From positions 1-17,142 of the forward strand of contig DASTMK010000343.1 in assembly GCA_035714225.1 (NCBI GenBank): a DNA stretch of 17,142 nt, given 5' to 3'. Position numbers and translations under genes: made by a program. The DNA is from CAADGY01 sp035714225. Lineage in GTDB: Bacteria; Acidobacteriota; Terriglobia; Bryobacterales; Bryobacteraceae. The notes below the pieces were generated by a model that did no database searches, had not been told where the DNA came from, and worked only from the letters and a program-made list of their open reading frames with translations. Shown here one piece after another: positions 7,258 to 15,325 of this stretch. Numbering within the stretch: position 1 is the stretch's first letter; each line of letters begins with the position of its first letter.

Positions 7258-10200
7258 TCAGAATAGCAGCCGCAGGCCGAATTGCAGTTGCCGGTTGTTT
7301 CGCGACGTACCGCCGATCGTACCGGCATTAGGCGTTCCGATCGTCGCTCCGGGGATTCCAAAATGGGGGCGGTTGAAGAGGTTGAAGGCTTCGGCGCGAA
7401 ACTCCATCCGCGAGCCTTCGTTGATGGGCACCGCAAAGTTGCGCTGTAGAGAGAAGTCGATATTATTCGTGCCCGGACCGATCAGAATATTGCGCCCCGC
7501 GTTGCCGAATGTGTACTGCGCGGGAAAGACGAACGCGTCCAGGTCGTAGTAGCGGTCGAGCGTAGGGTTCTCGAGCCGTCCGCTGCGAAGCCGGTCGGGC
7601 CAATTCGTCGTACCGGTGTTGGCGTTGTCGAAGTTCAGGTTAAGCGTGAACGGCTGGCCGTCCTGCGCCGACCACACGCCGCTGGCTACCCAATCGCCAA
7701 AAATGTAGCGGCCCGGTCCGCTGGTGAGCCACGGCTTGCTTTGGCCGAACGGCAGCTCGTAAACGCCGCTTATCACCAGCCGCCGCGCGATGTGGTGATC
7801 CGAGAGGCCGTAGTTGGCCCGGCGGTTTCTCACGTCCTGTACACTTCCCGCGCCCGCTGTATTCACACATCCGTCGCACAGGTCGACATTGCTCTGCGTG
7901 TCGAGGGAACGTCCGAACGTATAGGCCGCCAAAAAACTCAAGCCGCTGCTAAAGCGCCTTTCGAGGCGCGTCGACAGGCCATGGTACGTGCTGCTGACCC
8001 ACGGTTCCATGCGCGTAACCGGTGCGCGTGTGACGGCAGCGAGCGGCCTGCGGTCGTTGACCGCTCCCGGTCCCGGCTCCGGTTGGTTAGCCTGAAACGC
8101 TCCCCATAGGTGCGTGCCGCGGTTGCCGACATAGTTCACTTCCGCCAGCAGACTGGCCGGCAGCTCCTTTTGCAGGCTCAGGCTCCACTGCTGCACGTAG
8201 GGCATCGTGTAGCGCTGCGACCAGCTCACCAGACCGGCTGTCGCGCGCGGGTCGAGCAGGAAGCTCTCGCGAGGTGGCTCCGGCTGCCGCTCCGGCAGCG
8301 TGCCTGTCAACGGAATTGTGCTCGACGGCCTCAGTTGATCGCTCGTGAGCGATACTCCTCCGAAGCCCACGAACGGAGGATTGTTCGTCATCCGTACCGT
8401 CACGCCGTAGCCTTCATCCTGGCCGTAGAAGAGGCCGTATCCGCCGCGAACCACCAGGCCCGGAGCCGGCGTGCGCCAGGCGAAACCCACGCGCGGAGCC
8501 CAGTTGCTGTAATCCGTATCGAGCAGGCTGCGAGGCCGCCGTTCGTCTCCTGCGAGAATGAGCTGGCCGTACAATCCGCCGGCGTCGAGAACCAGGTTGC
8601 CGAGCCGGTCATTCGCCTCATAGAACGGCCGCGTCAGCTCATAGCGGACTCCCAAGTTGAGCGTGAACGTTGGCGTGATGGTCCAATCGTCCTGGATATA
8701 CCAGTAGTAGTTCTGTGTCCGCTCGTTGCTGATGCTGCGTGTGCCCAGCGTGATCGTATGCGGCAGGCCCAACAACATGTCGGCAACCGGCGATCCCGTG
8801 CCCGGACGGCGCAACGGGTCTTGCGTGAAGACCCCGTTGAATCCAAAATTTCCGCGTCCGTTGAGCGTAGTGGCCGTCGTAATCCGCAGCACCTGAAAAT
8901 CGAACCCGGCCTTGATCGTGTGCCGGCCGCGTATCATCGAAAGGTTGTCCGAGACGTTCCACACGCCCGAGCTTTTGGTCAGCGGCAGGTTGCCGAAATT
9001 TGCCGGCTGCGCGCCGAGTCCCGCATAGCCCGTCAAGCCGAACGTCGGGATGCTGCTGTTCACTCCGGGCGCGAGCGCTCCGGGAAGGATCTCGTCGTAG
9101 GCGAGCGTTGCGTCCTGGTCGACCGCGACGCGGTTCCATGCAAAGCGCAGCTCGTTGACCACGCTCGGGCTGATCGTGCGTGTATAGCCGATCCCCACGC
9201 TCCTCGATGGCTGATCCCGGTTGGTCCCGGTTTGCGCAGGTTCCGGCACGGGAGGGACTCTCAGGAACGCACCGTCGTCGAACGAAAACCGGCCGAATAA
9301 CAGATCATGGTCGCTGATGCGCAGATCGCCGCGGAACGTGGCGTTGTTGGCGCGCGTAGCCTGAAGCGGATTGTCGACGTAGTTGCGCGCGGTGCCCGGC
9401 AGATTGGGAGCCGGAAAACGTTCGAGCAGCGCTTTGCCAATCGGGTTGAAACGCGTCGCCGGGATGACGTTGCCAGGGAACGGATCGCGGACAAACCCGG
9501 CGCCGTCCGGATTCGCGCGTGTCGTATCCGGGTCGAATACCGGAACGGTGAAGACGCCGTTGCGTTCGCTGAGCGTCGGCAGCGTGGAGATATTCGTTTC
9601 CCCCTCGCTGATGTGCGTTCGCTGAAACGCGCCGTGCCACCACGCCCGGTTTTTAATGACGGGACCACCCAGGGACCCGCCGAACTGATGCTGTATGTAG
9701 AGCGGCTTATCGCTCGAAGACGGCAGGAAGAAATCGCGCGCGTCGAAAGCGCTGTTGCGCAGAAACTCGAACGCCGAGCCGTGAATTTCGTTGGTGCCTC
9801 CTTTGGTCACAACGTTCACGACCGCGCCGGCCGATGCGCCATACTCCGCCGAAAAATTGCTGGTCTGTACCTTGAACTCGGCAATGGCTTCGAGAGAGGG
9901 CCGCATCGCGTCGCGCGCGCGATTATCCAGGCCGCGCAGGTAGTTCTGGTTCCGCGCTCCATCCAACAGGAATGCATTCTGCAATCCCCGGTTGCCATAG
10001 GCCGCGAAACTACGGTCGCGCGACCGGTCGCTCGGAACGGCGCCCGCCGTGAGCGCTCCCAGTTGCAGGTAGTTGCGGCCGTTGAGGGGAAGCTGCTGAA
10101 TCGTGTGTTCGCCCACCACCTGGCCGACGCTGTTCGTCTTCTCTTCGAGCATCTCGGCCGAAGCCGCGACGGTCACGGATTCCGAGGTGGCGCCAGGCTC

Positions 10201-10521
10201 GACCGTCAGTCTGAGGTTGAGTACCTCGTCGACGCTGAGCTGAATCCCGGACCGCAGTAATTTCTTGAAACCCGTTACGGTCACCTCGACGGCATACGCG
10301 CCCGGGCGTAGCAGCGGCGCCGTGAAACTGCCGGTTTCATCCGTGGTGAGTGTGCGCACCAGGTCGCCCGTTTCGGCACCCTTGAGGTCCACGGTCGCAC
10401 CCGGCACCACCGCCCCACTCGTGTCGAAAACCGTCCCTGTGATCTGACCGGTCGACGTCTGCGCCCAGGCGCAGACGGACCAAAACACAAAGCAGATGAG
10501 GAGCCCCCAGCGAGTTGACAT
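7258..10521 (-). CDS. TonB-dependent receptor with N-terminal carboxypeptidase-regulatory-like domain (Oar-like)
   Basis: This is an outer-membrane beta-barrel of 1087 residues, predicted to import a large substrate using TonB energy. A signal peptide spans roughly residues 1-20 and ends in CAWAQ. Residues about 23-105 form a carboxypeptidase-regulatory-like domain (GQITGTVFDTSGAVVPGATV, then GAYAVEVTVTGFKK). Then comes the plug region with QQLPLNGRNYLQLGALTAGAV, NRGLQNAFLLDGARNQNYLR and GASAGAVVNVVTKGGTNEIHG. The rest is barrel, with repeated aromatic strands such as NYYWYIQDDWTITPTFTLNL, ending in LQFGLRLLF with the terminal phenylalanine expected for outer-membrane insertion. This architecture is greatly expanded in Acidobacteriota. 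There is no SusD-like partner. The downstream sulfatase starts 10 bases after its stop. It is transcribed divergently from the ankyrin gene across a 70-base gap. The substrate is unknown; a sulfated glycan is an inference from the neighbour. Confidence 0.93.
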   Translation of the reverse strand: MSTRWGLLICFVFWSVCAWAQTSTGQITGTVFDTSGAVVPGATVDLKGAETGDLVRTLTTDETGSFTAPLLRPGAYAVEVTVTGFKKLLRSGIQLSVDEVLNLRLTVEPGATSESVTVAASAEMLEEKTNSVGQVVGEHTIQQLPLNGRNYLQLGALTAGAVPSDRSRDRSFAAYGNRGLQNAFLLDGARNQNYLRGLDNRARDAMRPSLEAIAEFKVQTSNFSAEYGASAGAVVNVVTKGGTNEIHGSAFEFLRNSAFDARDFFLPSSSDKPLYIQHQFGGSLGGPVIKNRAWWHGAFQRTHISEGETNISTLPTLSERNGVFTVPVFDPDTTRANPDGAGFVRDPFPGNVIPATRFNPIGKALLERFPAPNLPGTARNYVDNPLQATRANNATFRGDLRISDHDLLFGRFSFDDGAFLRVPPVPEPAQTGTNRDQPSRSVGIGYTRTISPSVVNELRFAWNRVAVDQDATLAYDEILPGALAPGVNSSIPTFGLTGYAGLGAQPANFGNLPLTKSSGVWNVSDNLSMIRGRHTIKAGFDFQVLRITTATTLNGRGNFGFNGVFTQDPLRRPGTGSPVADMLLGLPHTITLGTRSISNERTQNYYWYIQDDWTITPTFTLNLGVRYELTRPFYEANDRLGNLVLDAGGLYGQLILAGDERRPRSLLDTDYSNWAPRVGFAWRTPAPGLVVRGGYGLFYGQDEGYGVTVRMTNNPPFVGFGGVSLTSDQLRPSSTIPLTGTLPERQPEPPRESFLLDPRATAGLVSWSQRYTMPYVQQWSLSLQKELPASLLAEVNYVGNRGTHLWGAFQANQPEPGPGAVNDRRPLAAVTRAPVTRMEPWVSSTYHGLSTRLERRFSSGLSFLAAYTFGRSLDTQSNVDLCDGCVNTAGAGSVQDVRNRRANYGLSDHHIARRLVISGVYELPFGQSKPWLTSGPGRYIFGDWVASGVWSAQDGQPFTLNLNFDNANTGTTNWPDRLRSGRLENPTLDRYYDLDAFVFPAQYTFGNAGRNILIGPGTNNIDFSLQRNFAVPINEGSRMEFRAEAFNLFNRPHFGIPGATIGTPNAGTIGGTSRNNRQLQFGLRLLF

Positions 10522-10579
10522 GCCACTATTTCATCACTGTTTTCGATCACCCGCCGGCGTGTTGGTGCGTGCGGCCCGG

Positions 10580-10585
10580 TAAACT
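10580..10585 (+). promoter_or_regulatory. Candidate -10 element (TAAACT) placed for a leaderless transcript of the ankyrin gene
   Basis: TAAACT ends exactly six bases before the ATG at 10592, which would put the transcription start on the A of the start codon. No Shine-Dalgarno sequence is present. A convincing -35 hexamer at 17 bases is not seen. Inferred from pattern only. Confidence 0.35.
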
Positions 10586-10591
10586 GTAGGT

Positions 10592-11824
10592 ATGTCGATC
10601 GCCCGCGCCGGTCTTGGGCTGATTCTAATGGCGGCGTCCCTTCCAGCGATTGATTTGCACACCGCCGCCCGCGCCGGCGATGTTGCTCAGGTGAAGGCTC
10701 TGCTTGCGGCGGGGGCCGACGTCAACGCACGCGACTCGCTCGGCGGCACGCCTCTGCACGATGCGGCATGGAGCGGGGCAACGGAAGTGGTCCGGTTGCT
10801 GCTCGACGCGGGCGCCGATACGAATGCGCGTCATGCGGAGGCAGGTTCCACTCCCCTGCATTACGCGGTCATCACGAACCATCCGGACATTGCGGAATTG
10901 TTGCTCGCAAAAGGCGCCGATCTGCGCGCAAGATACCGCACCGGATCGACGGCGCTTCATCTCGCCGCCAACCGGGGTTACACGGACCTGGTACGCTTGC
11001 TGCTGGACAAGGGTGCGGACGTCAACGACAGCGACAACGCGGGGGCCACCGCGCTCGATGAGGCGGCCTGGAAAGGGCAGGCGGATGTTGTGAAGCTGCT
11101 GATCGCCCGGGGCGCGCGGGTAGATGTAAGGAGCAAGGAATCCGGCGCCACGCCGCTGCATGAAGCGGCGGTGAAGGGGCACGCCGAAGTGGTTGCTATC
11201 CTGCTGGCCTCGGGTTCCGATCCGGCTGCCAGGGACAATAACGGTTCCACCGCGCTTGACGAGGCGCTGCGTTACAGGCACAGCAAAGTCGTCGAGGTTC
11301 TGCTGCGGGACGGCCGGTCCGGAGGAAAGCCGGGTGAGGTCGGGGCGGGCCAGCTCCAGGAAGCGATTCTGCGCGGGCAGGTCGATGTGGTGACGCTGTT
11401 GCTCGACAAGGGCGCCGACGTGAATGCGCGCACCCGGTTCGGCTCCACGTTGTTGCATGATGCTGCTTTGAAGGGACACGCCGAACTGGTGCGGCTGTTG
11501 ATCGCGCGGGGCGCGAAAGTGAATGCGCGCAACTCGACGGGTGCCACGCCCCTGCATGATGCGGCACTCGGCGGTCATAGGGAAGTCGTTCGGATTCTTA
11601 TCGACAACGGCGCGGACCTCAATGCCGTGGACGAGGAGACCGGGGCGACACCCCTCTGTCATGCGGCTTCGTGGGGAAGGATCCAAGTCGCGGAGTTGCT
11701 ATTGGAACGCGGCGCCGACTTGAAGCCTCGCAACAAGGCCGGCCAGACCGCTTTGAAGGCCGCGCTGGACAACGGCAACACCGAAATTGCCTCCCTGCTC
11801 CGCGCCCGGGGCGCTAGCGAATGA
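10592..11824 (+). CDS. Exported ankyrin-repeat protein
   Basis: The product is 410 residues. An N-terminal hydrophobic stretch (MSIARAGLGLILMAASLPA) is followed at once by ankyrin repeats, so the protein is probably exported to the periplasm or cell surface. About 12 repeats of 33-34 residues fill the whole chain, including N- and C-terminal caps. Typical units are TPLHDAAWSG, TPLHEAAVKGHAEVVAILL and TPLHDAALGGHREVVRILI, with GADVNAR-type turns. Several units have TALDEA in place of TPLH (near residues 151 and 218). One degenerate unit (RSGGKPGEVGAGQLQEAILR, around residue 245) interrupts the regular spacing. Three inter-repeat loops carry one extra residue (HAEAGS, KESGA, DEETGA). Ankyrin repeats bind proteins; the partner is unknown and no enzymatic domain is attached. 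It is divergent from the TonB receptor and upstream of the sensor kinase. Confidence 0.92.
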   Translation: MSIARAGLGLILMAASLPAIDLHTAARAGDVAQVKALLAAGADVNARDSLGGTPLHDAAWSGATEVVRLLLDAGADTNARHAEAGSTPLHYAVITNHPDIAELLLAKGADLRARYRTGSTALHLAANRGYTDLVRLLLDKGADVNDSDNAGATALDEAAWKGQADVVKLLIARGARVDVRSKESGATPLHEAAVKGHAEVVAILLASGSDPAARDNNGSTALDEALRYRHSKVVEVLLRDGRSGGKPGEVGAGQLQEAILRGQVDVVTLLLDKGADVNARTRFGSTLLHDAALKGHAELVRLLIARGAKVNARNSTGATPLHDAALGGHREVVRILIDNGADLNAVDEETGATPLCHAASWGRIQVAELLLERGADLKPRNKAGQTALKAALDNGNTEIASLLRARGASE

Positions 11825-11843
11825 ACTAGTGCGAATGCCCGAG

Positions 11844-11861
11844 GCTGCCGGCCCGGCGAGC
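11844..11861 (+). terminator. Weak hairpin after the ankyrin gene
   Basis: GCTGCC at 11844-11849 can pair with GGCGAGC at 11855-11861 with a single bulged base and a 5-base loop. A TTTT run appears seven bases later, at 11868-11871. This is a possible intrinsic terminator for the ankyrin gene, but the stem is short and the T-run is displaced. Confidence 0.25.
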
Positions 11862-11887
11862 ACCGGATTTTCTCTAAAGGGTTCCCC

Positions 11888-11893
11888 TAATTT
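11888..11893 (+). promoter_or_regulatory. Candidate -10 element (TAATTT) next to the histidine kinase start
   Basis: TAATTT ends five bases before the ATG at 11899. The intervening GGCCG and the bases before it hold no Shine-Dalgarno sequence, so a leaderless or nearly leaderless transcript is possible. No clear -35 element is visible. Confidence 0.3.
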
Positions 11894-11898
11894 GGCCG

Positions 11899-13581
11899 AT
11901 GAAGATATCGGTGAACATGGTGAGGCAAGTGAGCCAACTGGCAGCGGCGGCGGACGTCCTCGGCGGACAACTGAGGCGTCATCTGGTTCGTTTTGCGGCC
12001 GTCGTTTCGCCTCATTCGGCCGCTCTGAACCGTGCCTTTATGACCCGGCTGCGAGCGAGCGGATATAGCGTAAAGCAGCGCAGCGCGCTGGCGGCGATCA
12101 CTCCCGGCGCGGCGGCGAATGTCCTGTCCGGCGGGCGCTCCCAGGCGGCTTTCTTTGAAGTGGTGAACTATAACGGCCGCCGTCTGGCCAAGCTCGGCTT
12201 GCCGCCAAGCGCCGTATCCAAGGCTCTCGCCATTTACGACGCCCTTCTTCGCCCCGTGTTGCGGCGCGGACACGAAAAGGAATACCCGAACCTGCTGTGG
12301 GTTCGAGAGCAACTCCAGTTTTGCACGCTGTTAACGTTGAACTCCGCGTATTACGAGGTCCGTGAGGAAGAGGCACAGTCGTTTTACCGGCTATCGCGCG
12401 CCGAGTTGGAATCGCATACGGTCGAGGAACTGCTGAATCGATGCGTGGAGATACTGGCGGGCTTTGCGCGTGCCGACCGCTCTGCTTTGTACCTGCTGTC
12501 ACCAGACCGCGCGCAGCTTGTGCCTGGGGCGGCTCCCGGCGGCAAACCAGCCTCCCGGGTGCCCGTTTCTCCGGCATTGCTCCGCCGGCTTCAAAAGCCG
12601 CGATGCTTCGCCGGTGCGAAAGCGCCGGGCCTCTTGCTGAATAGCGCATGGAAGAAGGACATTTCGACGTGTTGGTCCGTGCCGCTTCTGCGGGCCGGGG
12701 AGATCGCCGGTGTGATGCAGTTCGGCTTCCGGCGCCTGTATGATTGGCTCCCACGCGAGCAGGAAATGCTGCGAGCGGCTGCCGAGCGGGCGATGCTGGC
12801 GGCCGAGAAGGCCCGGTTGATGGACGGCTTGGCGGCGAGTGAAGCACAAATACGCAGCCTGGCGGAACATATGCTCCATGTGGAAGAAGTGGAGCGGCAA
12901 CGGATCAGCCGCGAACTCCACGACGAGACCGGACAATCGCTGCTTTGCATTCGTCTTCAGCTCGAAATGTTGCAGCAGCTTCTTGGGTCCGGAGACCCCG
13001 TACTCGAGAGAAAGGCCGCGGAAATCCGCAAACTGACGGAGAAGACCATTGTGGAAATGCGCAGGCTGATTGCCGCGCTGAGTCCGTCCGTTCTCCAGCA
13101 ACTTGGATTGGCCGCCGCCATCCGGCAGCTTGGACATCACCTGGAGCGTGTGAAGCCGATCCGGGTGCGATTGCGAATAGGAGATCTGCCCGCCCTTCCG
13201 AAGCAAGTGCAACTGATCGCCTACAGGATTCTCCAGGAGTGTTGTAACAACATCCTTAAGCACTCGGAAGCAACCAGCGTAAACATTCTCGTCTGCTTTG
13301 CCGATGGAAGGCTGGGACTGAAAGTCGAAGACAACGGAATCGGCTTCGATCCTGGAGCAGCCTCGGCCGCGGGCGATTCGTTTGGCATAGCGGGAATGCG
13401 TGAGCGGGTCGCGCTACTCGGGGGTGCATTCGAAATTCAGAGCCGGTCCTCCAAGGGCCTGCGTTCCAGACGAAAGGGAACGACCATCGGCATTCTGTTG
13501 CCCGGGGATCTCGCGGGCAGGGTGGTAACGGCGGGACGGCCGGTACCGGCATGCCGGACATCGGGAATTACAAAGGACTGA
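11899..13581 (+). CDS. Soluble NarL-type sensor histidine kinase with GAF domain
   Basis: The product is 560 residues with no membrane segment, so it is a cytoplasmic sensor. Residues about 1-155 are an unassigned, apparently all-helical domain, including GLPPSAVSKALAIYDALL and LLWVREQLQFCTLLTLNSAY. Residues about 165-300 look like a GAF domain (EELLNRCVEILAGFARADRS, then WSVPLLRAGEIAGVMQFGF). A helix leads to the HisKA_3 dimerisation domain with phospho-acceptor His341 in RELHDETGQSLL. The ATPase domain has an N-box at ECCNNILKH (Glu447, Asn450, Asn451), then VEDNGIGFDP (Asp478) and FGIAGMRERVALLGG. A tail of about 25 residues after the ATPase domain has no recognised function. It lies 21 bases before the response regulator and surely pairs with it. 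The signal is unknown. Confidence 0.93.
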   Translation: MKISVNMVRQVSQLAAAADVLGGQLRRHLVRFAAVVSPHSAALNRAFMTRLRASGYSVKQRSALAAITPGAAANVLSGGRSQAAFFEVVNYNGRRLAKLGLPPSAVSKALAIYDALLRPVLRRGHEKEYPNLLWVREQLQFCTLLTLNSAYYEVREEEAQSFYRLSRAELESHTVEELLNRCVEILAGFARADRSALYLLSPDRAQLVPGAAPGGKPASRVPVSPALLRRLQKPRCFAGAKAPGLLLNSAWKKDISTCWSVPLLRAGEIAGVMQFGFRRLYDWLPREQEMLRAAAERAMLAAEKARLMDGLAASEAQIRSLAEHMLHVEEVERQRISRELHDETGQSLLCIRLQLEMLQQLLGSGDPVLERKAAEIRKLTEKTIVEMRRLIAALSPSVLQQLGLAAAIRQLGHHLERVKPIRVRLRIGDLPALPKQVQLIAYRILQECCNNILKHSEATSVNILVCFADGRLGLKVEDNGIGFDPGAASAAGDSFGIAGMRERVALLGGAFEIQSRSSKGLRSRRKGTTIGILLPGDLAGRVVTAGRPVPACRTSGITKD

Positions 13582-13602
13582 TACAGGAGCAGGGCGGTAC
13601 TT

Positions 13603-14268
13603 ATGGCCAAAATACGAATCATGTTAGCGGACGACCATGCGTTGTTTCGCCAGGGAATCAGAACGCTGGTCGGGTCGGAGCCCGACATGGAGGTCGTCGC
13701 CGAGGTGGCCAATGGAGGCGACGCGGTAACGAAAGCTTCTGAATCGCGGCCGGACGTCGTTCTGATGGATATCGGAATGCCCGGTCTGAGCAGCTTCGAA
13801 GCGACGCGCCAGATCAAAAAGAATCGCCCGGACACCAAGATTGTTTTCCTTACGATGTACGACGACGAGGATTATCTGGTGGAAGGGATGGAGGTTGGCG
13901 CCAGCGGATATGTCTTGAAGGACAGTCCTTCGGCTCATTTGATTGGCGCCGTCCGGGATGTTTGCCGCGGCGGCAGTTATCTCAGCCCACGCATGCTGGC
14001 GCAATTGGTGGACGACTTCCGGACACGCATCAAGTCCACAAACCGGACTCCGCGATTCGCCACGCTAACCCCACGCGAAAGGGAAGTACTGAAGGTGCTG
14101 GCCGAGGGCAAATCCGTCAAGGAGATCGCCTGTGACCTGAACCTGAGCGTCAAAACAGTCGAAGCTCATAAGTTCAACTTGATGCGCAAGCTGGACATTC
14201 ACAACAAGGCGCAACTGGTTCAGTACGCCATTCAGAAGAAGATCATTAAGATCCCGAGCCTCAACTAA
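13603..14268 (+). CDS. NarL/FixJ-family response regulator
   Basis: The product is 221 residues. The receiver domain spans residues 1-120 with acidic Asp10 and Asp11, phospho-acceptor Asp56 in VVLMDIGMPG, Thr84 in VFLTMYDD and Lys106 in GYVLKDSP. A linker leads to a LuxR-type helix-turn-helix at residues about 150-210 (TLTPREREVLKVLAEGKSVK, then LSVKTVEAHKFNLMRKLDIH). When phosphorylated by the upstream kinase it should bind DNA as a dimer. The very short intergenic gap supports a two-gene operon. A GGAG about 16 bases upstream is distant from the ATG and a closer GGGCGG may serve as the ribosome site. Target genes are not visible. Confidence 0.96.
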   Translation: MAKIRIMLADDHALFRQGIRTLVGSEPDMEVVAEVANGGDAVTKASESRPDVVLMDIGMPGLSSFEATRQIKKNRPDTKIVFLTMYDDEDYLVEGMEVGASGYVLKDSPSAHLIGAVRDVCRGGSYLSPRMLAQLVDDFRTRIKSTNRTPRFATLTPREREVLKVLAEGKSVKEIACDLNLSVKTVEAHKFNLMRKLDIHNKAQLVQYAIQKKIIKIPSLN

Positions 14269-14272
14269 ACGC

Positions 14273-14292
14273 GACGCCACTCCCTGGCGGTC
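14273..14292 (+). terminator. Possible hairpin after the response regulator gene
   Basis: GACGCCA at 14273-14279 can pair with TGGCGGTC at 14285-14292 with one bulge and a 5-base loop, just after the TAA stop. No T-run follows. It is a weak candidate for a transcript end. The remainder of the 121-base gap to the next gene shows nothing else apart from the -10-like site at 14378. Confidence 0.25.
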
Positions 14293-14377
14293 GTGGCGCG
14301 GAAACGAATACTGAGCCGCGACCGCGAGGAAGCGCAGTTGGATGGCCGTGCCCGTAGCTGCGGCCGGGTAATCCCTG

Positions 14378-14383
14378 TACAAT
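14378..14383 (+). promoter_or_regulatory. Candidate -10 element (TACAAT) for a leaderless TIM-barrel gene
   Basis: TACAAT is close to the consensus -10 and ends exactly six bases before the GTG start at 14390, so transcription would begin at the start codon. No Shine-Dalgarno sequence precedes the GTG. No good -35 element is present. Confidence 0.4.
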
Positions 14384-14389
14384 CTTTTC

Positions 14390-15316
14390 GTGGTTGCTCA
14401 TACTTCCCGGCGTGCAGTGCTGGCCATGGCGGCGCTACCCCATCGCCTGCTTCCTCAATCTTCTCAACGGCGAGCCATCCGGCTTGGAGGACCCGTTTTT
14501 CTTAAAACCGACGATCCGGTGGAACTGGCCCGCGAGCATCGAAGGCTCGGCTACAGCGCCGCATACTGTCCAAACGCCAAGGCTGGAGACACGGCGAGAA
14601 CACGCGAAATCGAAAAGGCGTTCGCGGCGGAGGACGTTGTCATCGCGGAAGTCGGCGCTTGGGTCAACATGCTGGATCCGGATCCCGTCAAACGGCGCGA
14701 GAACCTCCGTTTCGTTGCCGAACGCCTCGCCCTCGCGGAAGCGGTCGGTGCGCGGTGCTGCGTGGACATCGCCGGTTCTTACAACCCGAAGGTGTGGTAC
14801 GGTCCCCATCCCAAAAATCTCTCCGACGAGTTTTTTGATGCGACCGTGGAAAACTGCCGCCGGATTCTCGATGAAATCAAGCCGCAACGCACGAAATTCG
14901 CCATCGAAATGATGGGGTGGTGCCTTCCGGACGGTGCGGATTCCTATGTCAGGCTCGTAAAGGCTGTCGACCGCACCGCATTCGGCGTTCACATCGACGT
15001 CTGCAATGGTGTGAACTCGCCAACCCGGTTCTACAACAACAGCGGCTTCATTTCGGAGTGTTTCCGCAATCTTGGCCTCTGGATCGTTTCCTGCCACGCC
15101 AAAGATCTCCAGTGGATTCCCGAAATGAACATACACTTCGTCGAGGTGATCCCTGGCCGGGGAGAGATGGACTACCGGGCGTATCTCTCCGAATTATCCC
15201 GGCTGGAGATCGATGCGCCGCTCATGCTGGAGCATCTGAAGACACCCGAGGAATATGATGAAGGGAAGAGGTACATTCAGAAAGTCGCAAACGAACTCCA
15301 ACTCCGGCTCGCATAA
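14390..15316 (+). CDS. Exported sugar phosphate isomerase/epimerase-like TIM barrel (first of pair)
   Basis: The product is 308 residues of the xylose isomerase-like (AP endonuclease 2) TIM-barrel superfamily. The N-terminus VAHTSRRAVLAMAALP has a twin-arginine-like SRRAVL motif, suggesting Tat export, and the GTG at 14390 is the start that keeps it. Candidate metal ligands occur in the usual order at strand ends: Glu173 in FAIEMMGW, Asp203 in VHIDVCNG, His236 in SCHAKDL and Glu281 in LMLEHLKTPEEYD. Members isomerise or epimerise sugars or inositol derivatives. Export means the substrate would be met outside the cytoplasm, so a free sugar is likelier than a sugar phosphate. The exact reaction cannot be assigned. 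The second barrel gene starts 9 bases after this stop, so they form an operon. Confidence 0.88.
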   Translation: MVAHTSRRAVLAMAALPHRLLPQSSQRRAIRLGGPVFLKTDDPVELAREHRRLGYSAAYCPNAKAGDTARTREIEKAFAAEDVVIAEVGAWVNMLDPDPVKRRENLRFVAERLALAEAVGARCCVDIAGSYNPKVWYGPHPKNLSDEFFDATVENCRRILDEIKPQRTKFAIEMMGWCLPDGADSYVRLVKAVDRTAFGVHIDVCNGVNSPTRFYNNSGFISECFRNLGLWIVSCHAKDLQWIPEMNIHFVEVIPGRGEMDYRAYLSELSRLEIDAPLMLEHLKTPEEYDEGKRYIQKVANELQLRLA

Positions 15317-15325
15317 AGGAATCGA

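Noticed and set aside
7248..7436. An in-frame N-terminal extension of the sulfatase
   Set aside because: It lies inside the receptor gene, and the start at 7247 has a strong GGAGG and a Tat signal directly after it.
8110..9300. A 396-codon open frame on the plus strand opposite the TonB receptor
   Set aside because: Arginine- and alanine-rich antisense shadow of a long GC-rich gene, with no domain.
10625..11686. A 353-codon open frame on the minus strand opposite the ankyrin gene
   Set aside because: It mirrors the GC-rich repeat codons of the sense gene; it has no recognisable domain, signal or ribosome site.
10592..11824. The regularly spaced repeats as a possible CRISPR-like or tandem DNA array
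   Set aside because: The 33-residue period is at protein level (ankyrin units); the DNA units are divergent and fully coding.
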